This document shows, in pieces, positions 1 through 8,373 of a DNA stretch of 23,861 nt. Source of the stretch: Fragilaria crotonensis (lineage: Eukaryota > Bacillariophyta > Fragilariophyceae > Fragilariales > Fragilariaceae); assembly GCA_022925895.1 (NCBI GenBank), contig JAKSYS010000805.1:1-23861 (forward strand). The letters run 5' to 3'. The notes below the pieces were generated by a model. The model saw only the letters and a list, made by a program, of their open reading frames with translations. It made no database searches and had not been told where the DNA came from. Within the stretch, counting starts at the first letter, position 1. The number at the start of each line of letters is the position of its first letter. The translations under genes were made by a program, and so were the position numbers.

Positions 1-17
1 TGAGGATGCTATAGAAT

Positions 18-581
18 TAAAGTTTTATTCGCAGTGTTTGAGACTGCAAACAAGGGCTAACGACAATTAGTTATCGCAGGAGCGTTTGTACTCTTTGGTA
101 GAAATTTGTTTTACTAATTGTGAGATGTATAAAACATGCAGAAAATGAAATTGGAATGACTGAATGAGAGCTCTGAAGCTGCACTTTCCTTGTTCTCTCT
201 GTTCTCTGGTTGTTCCTTGATTGTTCTTTTGTTAGTTCTTCAGAATCCCATGGTAGAATGGTTGGTTGAAAGATACTGAATCCCAGATGAATATAATGAA
301 ATATAAAGCATGTAAAATGTAGATTTGATGATGCACCAGTTTGTGTTCTCTTGTGATGTCGGCTGGCGATTGTGCTTCCCATTTATGTGTCCGCGGAACA
401 TCCGACAATGACCGAAGAACAATGACGCAAACACTTACGAGAACGCTAACGCGAAGCGTGACTCAATCGTGCGAAAGAGAACCGAACCGTGACTCACAGA
501 AACTTTGGTTGACGAACGGACGGAAGGAGAGGTAGAGTATGATCCACGACGGTAGACGCCAATACTGTATCTTTTCTTTTA
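18..581 (-). repeat. 3' LTR of the copia element
   Basis: Direct repeat of 6075-6638, identical except for one missing base near position 66 and one extra T near position 233. The element-sense ends read TAAAAG...CTTTA, not the usual TG...CA. The exact outer boundary is uncertain by a few bases because AAAGT occurs at the left edge of both LTRs (19-23, 6076-6080) and again just right of the 5' LTR (6638-6642). Open frames inside the LTR occur identically in both copies and show no protein character. Confidence 0.95.
24..29 (-). terminator. Polyadenylation signal AATAAA in the 3' LTR
   Basis: The minus strand reads GCGAATAAAAC here, a perfect AATAAA near the 3' end of the LTR, where the element RNA could be processed. 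The same hexamer is in the 5' LTR at 6081-6086. Function is inferred from motif and position. Confidence 0.45.
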
Positions 582-592
582 CTCCCTCACTC
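582..592 (-). other. Polypurine tract
   Basis: The minus strand reads GAGTGAGGGAG directly upstream of the 3' LTR, the expected position of the purine tract that primes plus-strand DNA synthesis in LTR retrotransposons. Its abutment supports placing the LTR start at 581 or 580. Confidence 0.6.
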
Positions 593-611
593 GCTTGACG
601 AAGTCCTTCGA

Positions 612-1148
612 TTACCAACCCATCAATTGCTTGCGCAACTTGGTGTGAGTCTCTTCATTGCAGATCTTGGTGAGGATATCTGCAAGCATGTCCTCAGTTG
701 ATACAGAATGAATAGAAATAGTGCCATCTTGAACCTTGTTCCTGAAATGATGGTATTTGGTGTTGATATGGCGCGTTCTGGGACGCATCTTCGGATTCTT
801 GACGCTTGTAGCCAGCTCAATGGCGCCGCTGTTGTCTTCAAAAACCCGACAATGGAGCTTTGGTGTTGTCGCTGTCAATCCACATCCATGCTCTTGCATT
901 TCTTGCACCAACTCCATCAATGGTAGCACTTCTCTTGTGGCTGTTGAAATTGCCAAATATTCACTCTCTGTTGTTGATAGAGCAATCTCAGACTGAAGCT
1001 TGGATGCCCATATGACTGGACATGAGGCATAAAGGATGACATAGCCAGTTCTTGACCTTGCTGTGTCTGGATCCCATCCTGCATTCTCTGGGTCCCAATC
1101 CCCTGTGAATGATGCATCCACATAGACATCAAAGCTTTGATTGCTGGG
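612..1148 (-). CDS. pol: Copia Pol: RNase H domain (C-terminal segment)
   Basis: This is the RNase H that degrades the RNA strand of the RNA:DNA hybrid during reverse transcription in the particle. The segment shows the three copia RNase H acidic positions: D in DVYVDASFTGD, E in STTESEYLA and D in FEDNSGAIELA. It then has the conserved RTRHINTKYHHFR block and the ADILTK tail typical of copia Pol C-termini. It ends in LRKQLMGW at a stop 20 bases before the purine tract, so this is the natural C-terminus of the polyprotein. It is one base out of frame with the RT upstream. The break lies at the CCCC run 1146-1149 (minus-strand sense), where a fifth C would restore continuity. Longer frames starting at 1265 are off-frame for their first ~35 residues. 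Confidence 0.9.
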   Translation of the reverse strand, partial: PSNQSFDVYVDASFTGDWDPENAGWDPDTARSRTGYVILYASCPVIWASKLQSEIALSTTESEYLAISTATREVLPLMELVQEMQEHGCGLTATTPKLHCRVFEDNSGAIELATSVKNPKMRPRTRHINTKYHHFRNKVQDGTISIHSVSTEDMLADILTKICNEETHTKLRKQLMGW

Positions 1149-2150
1149 GAATAGATCATGCCTTTGTCCCTTGAACCAACCAGGTACCTCCCCAACCACT
1201 TCAATGCCTTGCCATGTTGGAACCTTGGGTTGGACACAAACCTTGCTCCTTGGTGGACTGCACATGAGATGTCAAGCCTTGAACACTTCTCCAGATAGTT
1301 CATCTGACCAATGACACGGCGATAATTGAAGTGATCATCAAATGGTGGAGAATCCAGATGCCTGGTGAGAGTCTTGCTTGAAGCTCCTGTGGTTTTCTTG
1401 ATTGCCACATTCTTCCCATCCAGTCTGAGCTCTTTGATGACATCATTGATGAGGTGAGGTTGAGAGAGGTTGAAGGTGGTCGCATTGACTCTGTCAATTT
1501 GAACTCCAAGAAAGTCTGAGATGTCTCCTTCCACTGTAAGGTTAAGGCCAACTGACTTCATCTCTTGGATAATGTCCTCCAACTCTTGTTCATCTGGTCC
1601 TGCCAGAATGGAATCATCCGTGTAGAGAACAAAACTGACTTCCCTTTGTAGAAGAGGCATTCATCAATCTCACTTGGAATGAAACCAACCTCCTTGAGCT
1701 TGTCCACCAGATGCTGGTTCCACACTCTGCCAGCTTGCTTCTGACCAAAGAGATTCTTCTTCAGCTTGAGGACATAGTCCCCTCCACCTCAAAGCCTTTT
1801 GGGACGGCCATGTAGAGTTCACACTCCACCTCTGCTTGGGTGTAGGCCAACACAAAATCGATTTGTTTGGTGTGCCATCCATGAATCAAGGTTGTGATGA
1901 GCACCATCCTGATGGCTGCCCATGATGCCACTGGTGAGAATGTTTCCCAGTAGTTGACACCTTCCTCTTGCTTGGATCCATCAATGTTGAGCCTTGCCTT
2001 CCACTTGTAAACTTCTCTTGTGGCAATTCTGCGCTTCATTGCCCACACTGCTGGAAGAATCTTGGTTCCTGGAGGGACTGATGACCTTGGGACCAACTCC
2101 CAAACTTCGTTTTCGGTGTGACTCTTGACCTCCTTCTCCATTGCCTTGAT
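1147..2150 (-). CDS. pol: Copia Pol: reverse transcriptase (RVT_2), three frame segments
   Basis: This is the copia-type reverse transcriptase. The N-terminal part (2141 to about 1783) carries the ETFSPVA block and motif A aspartate in TKQIDFVLAYTQAEVE, then the ELYMAVPKGF block. The middle (about 1779-1634) carries KLKKNLFGQKQAGRVWNQHL. The C-terminal part (1634-1147) carries the catalytic VLYTDDSILAGP (YxDD) and the IGQMNYLEKCSRLDISCAVH connection region. The three parts lie in three different frames. Breaks fall at a G run of four at 1779-1782 and a T run of four at 1631-1634 (element sense), each one base short of continuity. No substitution-type stop is seen within a domain. All catalytic aspartates are intact, so the enzyme was functional recently or the breaks are consensus errors. 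Confidence 0.9.
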
Positions 2151-2820
2151 GAATTCGGCGATCTGGCTCCCTCATGGCCTCATGGTAGTACATCGTGTCG
2201 GGATCTGCGGAGGCGGCGAAAGCCAGCATGGGATGCTGCTCTCCCTCAATGTCCATCCACTCTTTGATAGCTTCAAAGGCCACATAATAAGGAAGCTTGT
2301 CCTCCAACTTGGCTTCAAAGTTGTGCCACACACATCAAAGACCTTGGATCCTGCCTTGCTGGAAGGTTCATCAGAGACTTTTGTTGATGCAGCCCCTGGG
2401 ATCTTGTTGAGCCTTGGGGACCTCCTGAATTGGACAGGAAGTTCTTCCCCTTGTTCTCCCTCAGAAACTGGAAGTGGTGTTTGAGATGCTTGAGCCTCTC
2501 CCTCATTGACCGATTCTCCAGGTTCCAGATCAAATTCCATGAAGGGGACATCACGTTGCAAACCTTGAGCTTGAGCTGATTGCTTGATGCCTTGAAGCCT
2601 GGAAGGTGATGAGGCCTTGAATCCACAAAGCTTCTGCCATTCTGATGGAGGTGACAGGTTGCCCAGTGACTGCCTGACTGTCTCAAACTTGGGATCAAAT
2701 GTGACATGAAACTGGGGAGAGACATGGCCAGTCTTGAGGTTGAGAACAAGAGCCACACTGCGGGCATGCTGCATGGATATGCCAAGGTAGACTCCCATGC
2801 GAGGCTCTGACCTCCCACTT
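2151..2820 (-). CDS. pol: Copia Pol: integrase C-terminal region and linker to RT
   Basis: This spans the part of Pol between the integrase core and RT. The segment from about 2815 to 2335 shows MGVYLGISMQHARSVALVLN and GHVSPQFHVTFDPKFETV, the post-core integrase blocks of copia elements. A variable acidic, proline- and serine-rich linker follows, including a PVQFRRSPRLN motif. The segment from about 2335 to 2150 (EDKLPYYVAFEAI, then YYHEAMREPD) leads into RT. Frame breaks lie near 2815, 2335 and 2150. The linker is poorly conserved across the family, so its function is not inferred. Confidence 0.75.
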
Positions 2821-3768
2821 GGGCAATTTCTGGCCAGATTGCATCTTGTTGTCGAGGACAAACACAGGACATCCAAAAGGTTGAAAATGATTCAGATTTG
2901 GAGTGACTTCAGACCTTGCAAACAACTCAAAGGGAGACTTGTGATCCACTCTTCCAATTGTTGGTGTAGAGTTGTGAATTTCATTGGCCACTCTGAGAGC
3001 ATAAGGCCAGAGATGTGCATCAATAGCCTTAGGCCACCTGTGCTGAGCATGAATCAACATAGTTCTTGCTTGGTCTTGCAAAGTCCTGATCCTTCTTTCT
3101 GCCACAGCATTCTGAAAATGAGCATTGACTCCACAGAAAGTGATTGTCTGACCTGCTTCCTTGACAGCTGCCATGAACTTGTTCTCTGCAAACCTGCCAT
3201 TGTCAGCTTGATAACTCTTGACTTGGACCTTGAACTTGGAAGCATACCTCTCAAAGGCCAGCTTTGCTTCAAGAGTTTCATCTGCATTGGTTGACTTCTG
3301 AAGGTGGATGTAGGACAAACCACTGAAGTGATCCACAAAGATTGTTGCCACCTTGTACCTTTTCTTGGTGAGCCAACCCTTGATTTGGGCAATGAGCCCT
3401 GGAGTACTGGACTCCAACTGATCGATGCTGATGCACTGTCCCGGCTCTGAGGCTGTTCGAAGTTTTCCACCTTGTTGACCACCCTTTGGCTTGGTTCTCC
3501 ATGGTCTTCTGGTGGCCTTTCCATATAAGCAGCTGGTGCAGGTTGGAACTTGGCACTTGGCCAACTTCTTCGGGAGCAAACCGCGCTTGGCCATGCTTTG
3601 CATTTTGGCAGCCGACATGTGATTCAACTTGTGATGCCAGCGAAGGAACTCTGCAGCAGGGTTCTCATGAACGGCAGTGTCCTCTTCGTCGTCAATGACG
3701 ACTGGCAAGTCGGTGCGGTCAGTAGCATCAAGGTCAAATGAGACTGGTGTATTTGGAGGATGACTCAA
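2821..3768 (-). CDS. pol: Copia Pol: integrase (zinc-binding GAG-pre-integrase plus DDE core)
   Basis: Integrase joins the double-stranded DNA copy to host DNA. An HHCC zinc-binding domain comes first (residues about 45-80 of this frame: HHKLNH ... CTSC). The catalytic core follows with D116 in SIDQLESS, D189 in QADNGRF and E224 in GVNAHFQNAVAERR, a D-D-x34-E arrangement. The wording NAHFQNAVAERRIRTLQ is very characteristic of copia elements. This is the longest uninterrupted Pol frame (~310 correct residues). It has no ATG of its own and is the continuation of the upstream protease segment through a short frame-2 stretch at about 3770-3960. After WEVRA at about 2820 the reading moves to another frame. 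Confidence 0.93.
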
Positions 3769-3769
3769 T

Positions 3770-4704
3770 CCACCCCTTGGGATGAGGTATCTGGTGCTTC
3801 TGGTTGATGAAGAGGTTCCTGACAGTCTTCATTTTCATCATCAGGGATGAGATGGGTTTCCATGTTAATGATTGGGTCATCCTCATCCAGTCCCACCTCA
3901 CACATGTTGCAGAAGGTGTTGAAAGCCTTGTAGCTTGGAGCAGTATACATGGTTGCAATGTTGCCACTCCTGGTTCAACCTCACTGTTTTGGTGTGCTGT
4001 CTTTGGGCCCAGTGTAGTTGAATGCTGTCATGGTATGTTGCACACCATGTGCCTCTTGGCAAAGGCTTGAAGTCTTGGGCAGTCTGGGCCCAATGCTGTG
4101 GAGACAACAGCTTTGAAGGTGAATCCTTGACATAGAGCCCATGTGGAATGACAATGTCATGAGGAACTCCTGTATCATCTTCAATTGACCACTTGATAGT
4201 CCCTGAGTAGATCTCAGTAAGTGTTCCACCCAACCCCTTCAACTTTTTGTTGACCCTCTTGAGAGGAGTGATGAAGTCTTTCTTGTCATTGGAAATGCAA
4301 TAGGATGCACAGTTGTCAATCCTAATAGCCTTGGAATCAGTATCAAAGCTTGCTGCTTCATCTTGGTGGGCTTGCCTTGCCTTCATTGCAATGACTGCTG
4401 TCAGGCAGTTGAGTTGGTGGAATTCCTTTGTATCTTGGCCTTTGCCCTTCATCCAAGGTCTTGGTCTTGGTTGCATGCTGAAACTCCCATCATGCATCCA
4501 TGACTTGACATATTCAGACACTGTGACTGGGTGTACCTTCCAATTTCTCACCTTTCCTGAGGCCTTGCTTGAATTTGGATTGGTAACCCACACCTGAACA
4601 GATTGGACAATGGCCTCCAAGCCATGGCTGAAGAGGTAGCACACGTCTGCGCACCATCTCTGCCACCACTTGAAAATCCAAAGCCCAATGAACACGCAGT
4701 CCAT
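3770..4704 (-). CDS. pol: Copia Pol: N-terminal region and aspartic protease
   Basis: This encodes the retropepsin-type protease that matures the polyprotein. The active-site-like motif is AIRIDNCASYCISN, with D130 of the frame starting at 4704; D-N-C-A-S stands in for the usual D-S/T-G-A-S. Downstream are TIKWSIEDDTGVPHDIVIP (flap-like strand region) and SPSKLLSPQHWAQ, a block that follows the protease in this copia group. The first frame runs to 3898. From about 3960 the homologous reading is in another frame (YKAFNTFCNMCEVG, then an acidic stretch), which leads to the integrase. Gag ends in a TGA 13 bases upstream in the same frame, so expression needs readthrough, reinitiation or splicing, unless the stop is private to this copy. 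Confidence 0.85.
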
Positions 4705-4716
4705 TGGGCGTCCCCA

Positions 4717-5937
4717 TCATTCATCATCATCGGAGATGGCTGCGAGCGCTTTGGCCAGTTTCATGCTAGGCTGCTTGGAGTCTTGACCCTTGTTGCCTTG
4801 ATCCTTCTTGGGACCACCTTTGAAACCAATACCCTTACAGTCAGAAGGCTTGTGTCTGGTCCACCTGTTGTGATTGGGGCACCAATGGTAGTCCTTGCCT
4901 TCAACAGTCTTGGACTGCTTCTCTCCTTCCTTGGGATGAACATGTACCCATGCTGGAAGATCCTCAACTCTGAACTTGCCTTTACCCTTGTCTTTCTTGT
5001 TTCCCTGCTTGTTGTCCTTCTTTCCTCCTCCACTGGACTTGCCACTTGCTGGATTAGGTTTCTTCTGATTGGACATGAGGGTTTTGACTTGGGATTGCAA
5101 GGCAATGATAGTTTCCTCCTCTGTAGTCTTGAGGCACCACTGCTCTGACTCTTTCCTGGTTTTGAACTTGTTGAGAGCCCAGTCCATGAGCTGTTGATAC
5201 TCAACTTGGCCACCTTCTTCATAGAAGTCTTCCTTCTTCTTGATGTAGTCCACAAACTCAGCATCCTTGCAGGCCTTGTAACCTTTGAACAGATTCACCA
5301 GGAGATCTTGGGTTTGTTCACCCTGGCAGAGAGCTTGCTGACCAATCCAAGGACATAGTCATTAAAGAGTTCAATGTCAGAATCGATATCGCGCATGGCA
5401 TGATCAAGACTGGAGAGCTTGGTCCGACACTAGTGATGGTGGCTCTGGTATCCACATGTGAGACCATGATAATGACCTTGAGGAGGACTGGACCTGATCC
5501 TTTACCTCCAAAGATGAAGGGATGAACATTGCCTCTGGTCCTGACCTGCTTTTGAGCAGCATCAGTCAAAGAGTTCATGAGACAATGGTACATCATGAAG
5601 GAATCTTGAGCTTCCTGGCATCCTCATGCATGTAGGTGAGGGCATGGGCTCTGACCTCCTCATAGGAGATCTCTCCATAAGACTCAATGAGATCCTTGGA
5701 ATTAGCCACATTGCCTTGAATGGGAATGCTAAGAATGTTGAGCCAATCAAAGACTATGGATCTATCCCTGGTTTGATCAAGGAAGAGCTGAAGATTGTCT
5801 GACTTGCAGTCAAACTTGATGGACAAAGCCTCAGTACCAGACTTGAAGAGCTTGGCAGCAGCCTGCTCAGAGTAGTTGAGGACATCAGGATTAGCAAAGG
5901 CTGGAGCCAATGCAAAATGAGGGGCTGGAGCAGCCAT
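4717..5937 (-). CDS. gag: Copia Gag with atypical zinc knuckle (frame-broken)
   Basis: This is the structural protein of the virus-like particle. The ATG at 5937 starts an N-terminal part (to 5593). The homologous reading then continues in other frames: MMYHCLMNSLTDAAQKQ with KVIIMVSHVDTRATITSV (about 5596-5420), SSLDHAMRDIDSDIELFNDYV (about 5417-5330), then the last 193 residues in the original frame (5298-4717). The middle matches the UBN2-type Gag fold of copia elements. The C-terminal part is lysine/glycine-rich (about residues 79-110) followed by a knuckle C140-x2-H143-x5-H149-x4-C154, not the classic C-x2-C-x4-H-x4-C. It ends in an acidic SDDDE. All three internal breaks are equivalent to loss of one base. 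The TGA stop sits in the same frame as the following pol start. Confidence 0.88.
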
Positions 5938-6058
5938 GGTTGACCTTGAAGCTCAAATGAAGTACTTGACTTGAAATGATCCTGATTGATCAAGGAAAGC
6001 AGCACTGGGCTTGCAGGTGAGCTTGAAAGGTCAAAGAATAAAGCACTTGGCTTGTACT

Positions 6059-6075
6059 TAGCGCAGAGGAAGCGT
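6059..6075 (-). other. Primer-binding site resembling the D-arm of initiator tRNA-Met
   Basis: The base directly inside the 5' LTR begins a 17-base site whose plus strand, TAGCGCAGAGGAAGCGT, matches the remembered eukaryotic initiator tRNA-Met positions 8-25 (TGGCGCAGNGGAAGCGT) at all but one fixed position. It would pair with an internal tRNA segment, not the 3' CCA end, implying a tRNA fragment as primer. Copia and Ty5 are known to prime from cleaved initiator tRNA-Met. The exact cleavage point here is inference. Confidence 0.55.
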
Positions 6076-6638
6076 AAAGTTTTATTCGCAGTGTTTGAGA
6101 CTGCAAACAAGGGCTAACGACGAATTAGTTATCGCAGGAGCGTTTGTACTCTTTGGTAGAAATTTGTTTTACTAATTGTGAGATGTATAAAACATGCAGA
6201 AAATGAAATTGGAATGACTGAATGAGAGCTCTGAAGCTGCACTTTCCTTGTTCTCTCTGTTCTCTGGTTGTTCCTTGATTGTTCTTTGTTAGTTCTTCAG
6301 AATCCCATGGTAGAATGGTTGGTTGAAAGATACTGAATCCCAGATGAATATAATGAAATATAAAGCATGTAAAATGTAGATTTGATGATGCACCAGTTTG
6401 TGTTCTCTTGTGATGTCGGCTGGCGATTGTGCTTCCCATTTATGTGTCCGCGGAACATCCGACAATGACCGAAGAACAATGACGCAAACACTTACGAGAA
6501 CGCTAACGCGAAGCGTGACTCAATCGTGCGAAAGAGAACCGAACCGTGACTCACAGAAACTTTGGTTGACGAACGGACGGAAGGAGAGGTAGAGTATGAT
6601 CCACGACGGTAGACGCCAATACTGTATCTTTTCTTTTA
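6075..6638 (-). repeat. 5' LTR of the copia element
   Basis: Direct repeat of 18-581 with one extra G near 6122 and one fewer T near 6287. The element RNA starts within it and runs leftward. It abuts the primer-binding-like site at 6075, which supports this boundary. The right flank begins AAGTACC at 6639. Confidence 0.95.
6358..6553 (-). promoter_or_regulatory. LTR promoter: bZIP-type sites upstream of a TATA-like box
   Basis: In element sense the LTR carries TGACTCA-type AP-1/GCN4 sites (plus-strand positions 6547-6553 and 6516-6522, 31 bases apart), a CRE-like TGACGCAA (6480-6487), then a TATA-like CTTTATAT (6358-6365) about 115 bases further downstream. The 3' LTR repeats them at 490-496, 459-465, 423-430 and 301-308. 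The order is that of an inducible promoter, and bZIP factors often mediate nutrient or stress responses. Function is inferred from motifs only. Confidence 0.4.
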
Positions 6639-6972
6639 AAGTACCATAACTCTGGTGTTCTGACGGCAAATAACACAATTCCATCATAGCGGTTGCTTTG
6701 AAAGGAGTATGTAGTTGCTGTAGAAAAGGTGGGACAATCAGGACTTCCAAAGTGTGAGGCAATGCTGCAATGGTGCAGGCCACAGGTTGAGCAACGTACA
6801 GCCAGAAGCTACGTAGGGAGTGGCAAAGTTTGTCACAAAGTGCAAGATGAAGCCATCTCTTTGTCCATGTCACATCGAAATCAGCCAGAGGAGTCGTGAG
6901 GTAGCTTTTAAGAATAAGTAAGGGAGAGGAATTGCTGCTGTGGGGAGTAAAGAAGCCAAAAGATGCAATGAT
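6639..6972 (-). pseudogene. Unrecognised reading frame ending at the copia insertion
   Basis: The minus strand is open from 6972 to the LTR edge (about 110 codons, no ATG needed inside), encoding a W/L/H-rich sequence containing TWTKRWLHLALCDK and LPSEHQSYGT. I do not recognise a family. If the copia element is removed and the 17 flanking bases at the window start are joined, the frame stays open, so the insertion may have broken a coding exon or an older transposon gene. The frame continues by chance into LTR sequence, which inflates its apparent length. It could equally be a random open frame. Confidence 0.2.
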
Positions 6973-7092
6973 TCAGTTCAGCATGGACAATGCTTTCTAA
7001 ATTAAAATCATTGTTGCATTCACGTAGACAAACAGCATTGCTTTCAATGCTAATGTTGCCAACTTCGTAAATGGCGGCATTTCCGAATAATT

Positions 7093-7440
7093 TTCTACCA
7101 GTAATGTCGCCGCTTGTACACGATGTCGACATTAGTGGATTTTTTTCTACCAGTAATGTCGCCGCTTGTACACGATGTCGACATTAGTGGATTTTTTTCT
7201 ACCAGTAACGTCGCCGCTTGTACACCATGTCAACATTAGTGGATTTTTTCTACCAGTAATGTTGCCGCTTGCACACGATGTCGACATTAGTGGATTTTTT
7301 TCTACCAGTAATGTCGCCGCTTGTACACCATGTCAACATTAGTGGATTTTTTCTACCAGTAATGTCGCCGCTTGCACACGATGTCGACATTAGTGGATTT
7401 TTTTCTACCAGTAATGTCGCCAATTGTTTGGAGACTTTAG
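7093..7440 (+). repeat. Left foldback arm: tandem ~52-bp units
   Basis: CTACCAGTAA recurs seven times at about 7096, 7147, 7199, 7250, 7302, 7353 and 7405, giving six units of 51-52 bp. Units carry GTCGCCGCTTGTACACGATG, GTCGACATTAGTGGA and a T run of 6-8. Units alternate between GATGTCGACATT and CATGTCAACATT variants, which suggests two-unit amplification. An open frame over 7269-7517 simply translates the repeat and is not taken as a gene. Confidence 0.93.
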
Positions 7441-7694
7441 GGAATAATACGCTGACTGCGCCAAAATGGCGGCATTTGCAAAAATGTATGCAACCAGTAA
7501 CAATGGCAACACCATAGATAGCAGCCTTGTGCTTGCTTCTTCACAACTGTACTCCATCTCATGGTGGTTTCCCTGTTGATCTCGGATCTGCTGCTACCAT
7601 GAACATGTCACAGCTAGCGGTGTCCTTTTTCACAACTGTACTACGCACCAGCACAACAGTTTCCTAATTGTGCTTGTCACAAGAGATAGGTTTT

Positions 7695-7773
7695 TAGCAT
7701 TTCTTGGGGATTGAACCCCGGACCTTGCTTCAAAAAACAAGATCTGAGCCTACTAACCTACTCATTTCTGCTA
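7695..7773 (-). ncRNA. Degenerate tRNA-like sequence in the foldback spacer
   Basis: The minus strand shows a tRNA-like order: acceptor-like TAGCA (7773-7769) pairing with TGCTA (7699-7695), a D-arm-like TGAG...CTCA enclosing TAGGTTAGTAGG, an anticodon-arm-like ATCTTG...CAAGGT, and GGGGTTCAATCCCC, which holds a perfect pol III B-box core (GTTCAATCC). The anticodon loop is too long, the acceptor stem has mismatches and no T-run terminator follows directly. It is therefore more likely a tRNA-derived SINE head or decayed tRNA than a working tRNA. No anticodon is assigned. Confidence 0.35.
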
Positions 7774-7800
7774 GTTTTTGAAGATGAAACTAAAAAGTAT

Positions 7801-8355
7801 AAAGTCTCCAAATAATTGGCGACATTACTGGTAGAAAAAATCCACTAATGTCGACATCGTGTACAAGCGGCGACATTACTGGTAGGAAAAAATCCACTAA
7901 TGTCGACATCGTGTACAAGCGGCGACATTACTGGTAGAAAAAAATCCACTTATGTCGCCGTTGTGTACAAGCGGCGACGTTACTGGTAGAAAAAATCCAC
8001 TAATGTCGACATGGTGTACAAGCAGCGACATTACTGGTAGAAAAAAATCCACTAATGTCGACATGGTGTACAAGCAGCGACATTACTGGTAGAAAAAAAT
8101 CCACTTATGTCGCCATCGTGTACAAGCGGCGACATTACTGGTAGAAAAAAATCCACTAATGTCGCCGTGTTGTACAAGCGGCGACATTACTGGTAGGAAA
8201 AAATCCACTAATGTCGCCATCGTGTGCAAGCGGCGACATTACTGGTAGAAAAAAATCCACTGATGTCGCCGTTGTGTACAAGCGGCGACATTACTGGTAG
8301 GAAAAAATCCACTAATGTCGCCGTGTTGTACTAGTGGCGTCATTACTGGTAGAAA
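7801..8355 (-). repeat. Right foldback arm: ten inverted ~52-bp units
   Basis: TTACTGGTAG recurs 11 times from about 7826 to 8344. The best units read GGCGACATTA-C-TGG, an ~10-base loop, CCA-C-TAATGTCGCC, so each monomer can fold alone into a ~13-bp stem with one mismatch. Units vary at the second half-site (TAATGTCGAC or TAATGTCGCC) and linker (ATCGTGTACAAGC, GTGTTGTACAAGC). Unequal arm lengths (ten against six) indicate independent expansion or contraction after inversion. Confidence 0.93.
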
Positions 8356-8373
8356 AAATCTGCAAATTCCGCC

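Larger units (their letters stand above)
18..6638 (-). mobile_element. Ty1/copia LTR retrotransposon, complete but frame-broken
   Basis: Two near-identical 564-bp repeats flank a ~5.5-kb interior read on the minus strand in the order Gag, protease, integrase, RT, RNase H. Integrase before RT defines Ty1/copia. A primer-binding-like site adjoins the right (5') LTR and a purine tract adjoins the left (3') LTR. The LTRs differ only by two single-base indels, which suggests recent insertion. Gag-pol is split by about 11 frame breaks, but catalytic residues of every domain are present. Gag with a C-x2-H-x5-H-x4-C knuckle and an LLSPQHWAQ block after the protease resemble diatom CoDi elements; that lineage call is from memory. 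Only 17 bases of left flank are visible, so the target duplication cannot be settled. Confidence 0.95.
7073..8373. mobile_element. Foldback-type element with tandemly repeated inverted arms
   Basis: A left arm of six ~52-bp units (7093-7440) and a right arm of ten units (7801-8355) are reverse complements, separated by about 360 bp. The outermost edges are also similar in inverted orientation (GGCGGCATTT at 7073-7082; AAATTCCGCC at 8364-8373), and weaker similarity may extend to about 7045 and 8390. The inner edges pair as well (GCCAATTGTTTGGAGACTTTA against TAAAGTCTCCAAATAATTGGC). Arms of tandem subrepeats around a unique centre are the hallmark of foldback (FB/TFB) transposons. No transposase frame is present, so it would be non-autonomous. 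No clear target duplication was found. Confidence 0.75.

Noticed and set aside
341-535. 64-codon plus-strand frame in the LTR (also at 6398-6592)
   Set aside because: Present in both LTRs, antisense to the element, no protein character.
2797-3294. 165-codon plus-strand frame over the integrase
   Set aside because: Antisense shadow of the copia integrase, whose HHCC and DDE motifs are on the minus strand.
7269-7517. 82-codon frame in the left foldback arm
   Set aside because: It is a translation of the tandem units; its repeated peptide reflects the DNA repeat, not a protein.
7093-8355. CRISPR-like regularly spaced repeats
   Set aside because: Units are contiguous ~52-bp tandems without unique spacers, occur in inverted arms, and the context is eukaryotic retroelements.
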